Below are positions 61,258 through 64,000 of a stretch of 64,000 bases of DNA, one piece after another. Position numbers and translations under genes: made by a program. Under the pieces are notes generated by a model, which saw only the letters and a program-made list of their open reading frames with translations, made no database searches and was not told the DNA's origin. Position 1 is the stretch's first letter. Each line of letters opens with the position of its first letter. Source of the stretch: Adiantum capillus-veneris (Eukaryota; Streptophyta; Polypodiopsida; Polypodiales; Pteridaceae); assembly GCA_014529385.2 (NCBI GenBank), contig CM043944.1, positions 175,228,740 through 175,292,739 on the forward strand, written 5' to 3'.

Positions 61258-61440
61258 AGTAATTAAAAACACTTTACTGACTTGAAGAACTGCTTACGTA
61301 CATAAACACGTCCAGTATATAAACGAGTACTTAAAAACACTTTACCGGGTTGAAGAACTGCTTACATGCATAAAGTGCTTATGTATTATATAAATGAATA
61401 CTTAAAAACACTTTATCGAGTTGAAGAACTTCTTAGACCG
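61258..61440. repeat. Tandem repeat, three units of about 65-75 bp
   Basis: Units contain acttaaaaacactttac(t/c)g..ttgaagaactgcttac followed by tatataaa. Starts at about 61260, 61329 and 61390. Confidence 0.85.
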
Positions 61441-61451
61441 ACAATGGAAAG

Positions 61452-61712
61452 AAATATTGACAAGCTATCAAAATTTCGGCAGCATAACGGCATGAAAATG
61501 CAAACAAAAAAAGTCAACATTCCATACTTGCTTCCATGAAAGCTTGCCTAACTTTTGTTAAGCTTTGTATACATGAAACCACGATTACATTTCCAAACAT
61601 GCTCAAAAAGCATGATTATATTGACAAGCAATCAAAATTTTGACAGCATAACAGCGTGCAAATTGGCAAACAAAAAATTTTCTCATTCCATACTTGCTTC
61701 CGTGTAGCATCC
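61452..61712. repeat. Direct duplication of about 90 bp
   Basis: atattgacaagc(t/a)atcaaaat...gcagcataac...cattccatacttgcttcc at 61452-61540 and again at 61618-61705. Confidence 0.85.
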
Positions 61713-61969
61713 CAATGCTCACGGGAAGAAGAAAATACCTACAAAAAAAACTTGTGTTGGTATATTACTTTGGCAAATCCAAAGCTCTCAATTAACTTCT
61801 ATCTAGCATAATAAATATCAAATCATGACCGCATTGATAAGGACGGTCAACACCAACAACATGTCTTCAATCATACCAAAAAAGTGGCTCTCAAACACCA
61901 TGGTCACACGTCGTCCCATACAAATCATAAACTAGAAAACACCATAGATAATAACAATGTTGATGTCAA

Positions 61970-64000
61970 TCAAGGGCAGTGTGATCCGGGCTCATAGTGT
62001 TTCCAGTCAGTCTCCTCATCGCTATCTGCATCAACTGTTGGAATAGCACTTACACATGGAGCCTTGAAGCGTGAAAGATGTTGATGAAAGACATGTGGGT
62101 CACTATCTATGCAGAGGCAGTGTCTAGACAATTCAGCACAAGCATGGCTCAAGCCACCACATCCAGAAAAGATATCAACAATGTAGGTGTGTTCCACAGT
62201 AAATGTCTGCACGAGCCAGCTAAAAAAATAAAAGAAACATGCGCATTTTTACTTTACGTAACATAGTCTAACAAGGATAGTAGGAAGCATATCTTCTTAT
62301 CGAAAGAAGTCAAGCCTACGCTTGATGGCACCTCTAAGAGCACGTCCTCCAATGTACTCTTTGTCAGCACGTCTCCACTAATTTTTTGAACTTGGCATCG
62401 AAATAGTTGTTGTCCACGCTCTCTCCATCTTTCGATCGTATAGGATGTTGAACCTTATGATAAAACAATCTTAGCAAAAGTGTTTCCACCTACAAATTAC
62501 AATTAGAATGTGATCTAATTGAAGAAAACTACAAGCATGCTTTTTCAATCAACAAATAACTTTACTTACCCTCTCAATCTCAATGGTCTTTCGTACATAA
62601 CCATCGGGGATCAAAATAAGGATGGTGTGCATCATTTTGAATCCCATCTCAATGTCATGGCCAGACACGATGCCAAAGTGATCAGTGGAGCTTAAGGTGA
62701 TGTACCACCCATTGTCTGCCACATACTTAGAAGCTATTATGGCCAATTTCTTACTTAATTTTTGAGAGAATTGATTCCATGGAGGGAACTGCATATTACG
62801 CATTGTTAATTTATTTAAAGTTCTAAAACTATCATAAACTGCCCATTGAGGTTTTGAAGAATGCATACCTCGTTCTCCAAAAATTTCTCAACTTTAAAAT
62901 TTGTTGGGAAATCCACAAACAAAAGAGAGGCCGCTTCATTTCTCTTTTCTCCATCAACATTGGCTGAATGTAGAAAATCCAAGATCCTGCATACGATCAA
63001 ACACATGTATTTCAAACATTCACAACACACACCACATTCAAACAGTCAATCTTTCTTCTCACTTGTATTTACCATTTTTCATCATCAAGAGAAATTTTAT
63101 AAACATCTAGCATGTTGCCAATAACGGTCACATCATAATCTATGGAAGGCACTGCATAATCTGAGCATAAAATATTTCATCAAGACTTGTTGAGTAGACA
63201 AAAAGTGACAGCTAGATATCTACAAGCAAGTTTAGATGTGGAACCTTGAGCACCTTTTTTGTTCTTTTTGGGGGACTTCTTAGGCTTCTTGGATTTAACA
63301 AACTCCAATCGTTTCTTTATAGAGGAGATTGTACTAGTGTTTACTCTTTTTGAAGAGGTGGCTTTCTTGGAAGCCGAGCCAATCTCCTCAATACCCTCTT
63401 CATTTATTTCAAGAACGTGCTCTAAAGCAAACAAAAATATGTTTCTCTCACAAACATAGTCTAAATAGTATGAGAACTTTAACAATTTTGTACTTTTTAT
63501 AAATGCCAAAAATAACCTTTATATAAGTTCCCTTCGTCACATAGGTAGGTGCCTCGAGTGTAATCTAGCCACCAAGGGAAATACTCAATTTCCCAAGTAA
63601 TAAAACCATAATCTCTCATCCATAGTGGATACATACACTCCTCACAAGAGAGGTGCCTCCAACTTTCAACGACAACTGGCAACTTCTCCAACAAAGTTTG
63701 ATCGTAAAGTTGAATTAGCCATCTACATAAAATGCATTTAACTTTCTTTTAGCTCCTTTATCGAGTGACTTATTTATTATACAAACTCTAAGTGCAAAAT
63801 AGAATATCAACCATGAAGATATCAATTGTATTACCTGGATAATACTCTCCTCGAAGACTCCATGAGCTCTGGAATTTTTTCATCCGACTCTTTTGTGTTG
63901 AGCTTACTCCAAAGCTCCACAAAAGCTTTATCAATGTGCTCCCTCAACCGGTGATGACACCATGCTTCAAAGCCCTCCGGCATTTCATCAATCATTTTCC
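61970..64000 (-). CDS. Methyltransferase-like protein, 3' part of a multi-exon gene (5' end outside window)
   Basis: On the minus strand, exons 64000-63835, 63723-63517, 63421-63245, 63160-63073, 62986-62869, 62788-62570 and from 62489 join with GT-AG junctions and preserved phase. Features in order: FITWEIEYFPWW; a Lys-rich stretch (KKPKKSPKKNKK) likely to be a nuclear signal; LLFVDFPTN; NGWYITLSS; and, in a last exon 62219-61970, VDIFSGCGGLS followed by CLCIDSD. DxFSGxGG is the AdoMet-binding motif I of DNA methyltransferases. Here it is at the C-terminus, which fits a circularly permuted (amino-methyltransferase-like) order, with DFP a weak stand-in for DPPY. Exon 7 runs into TGA at 62364 and the link to the last exon is not resolved, so a frameshift or wrong splice is possible. 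Upstream of the window the gene continues. Confidence 0.6.

Overview
The window looks like nuclear DNA of a land plant. Genes have short GT-AG introns, there are long (GA)n/(CT)n/(CA)n tracts, an L1-type LINE with an FADD reverse transcriptase, plant-style Ty3 elements with a Met-independent TGGCGCC primer site, and plant-like FCP1 and CENH3-like domains. I could not fix the lineage. Almost everything recognisable is mobile DNA, much of it nested; no ordinary host housekeeping gene is certain.

Layout. (1) 1-28.2 kb is one old Ty3 retrotransposon (copy A). Its gag is split by three later insertions: an antisense LINE (1213-8014, with a 14-bp target duplication), a 11.7-kb DNA transposon (8044-19771, with 34-bp terminal inverted repeats matching at 33 positions), and a solo LTR (20146-20903, 5-bp target duplication). 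Gag-protease-RT-RNase H-integrase then runs in one frame to 28.2 kb, broken by seven stop codons. (2) 28.2-38.0 kb holds LTR and leader sequence, an LTR element without pol but with a large coiled-coil ORF (31-34.5 kb), and a second LTR with a primer-binding site in the opposite orientation. Leaders carry a repeated 24-bp palindrome. (3) 38-41 kb holds a protein-kinase-like fragment, unidentified coding remnants and a hAT transposase fragment. (4) 41-49 kb is mostly non-coding and rich in simple repeats. (5) 49-55 kb is a second Ty3 copy (copy B) with Gag and protease but no RT or integrase. (6) 55-58.7 kb has a captured DEAD-box helicase fragment in front of two head-to-tail LTRs. (7) 59-64 kb has a small ORF, several tandem repeats and the 3' part of a multi-exon minus-strand gene with a methyltransferase-like motif.

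The most striking system is the DNA transposon at 8044-19771. It carries four genes in two tail-to-tail pairs: a four-exon RNase H-fold transposase, an unknown acidic protein, a single gene that by conservative splicing reads as histone H3/CENH3-like domain + Ulp1 SUMO-type peptidase + acidic linker + FCP1-like phosphatase domain (about 819 residues), and a second unknown protein. A transposon encoding a chromatin-like histone tail and fold fused to SUMO-protease and CTD-phosphatase-like domains suggests that it acts on host chromatin. That function is inferred; the domain assignments are read from the sequence.
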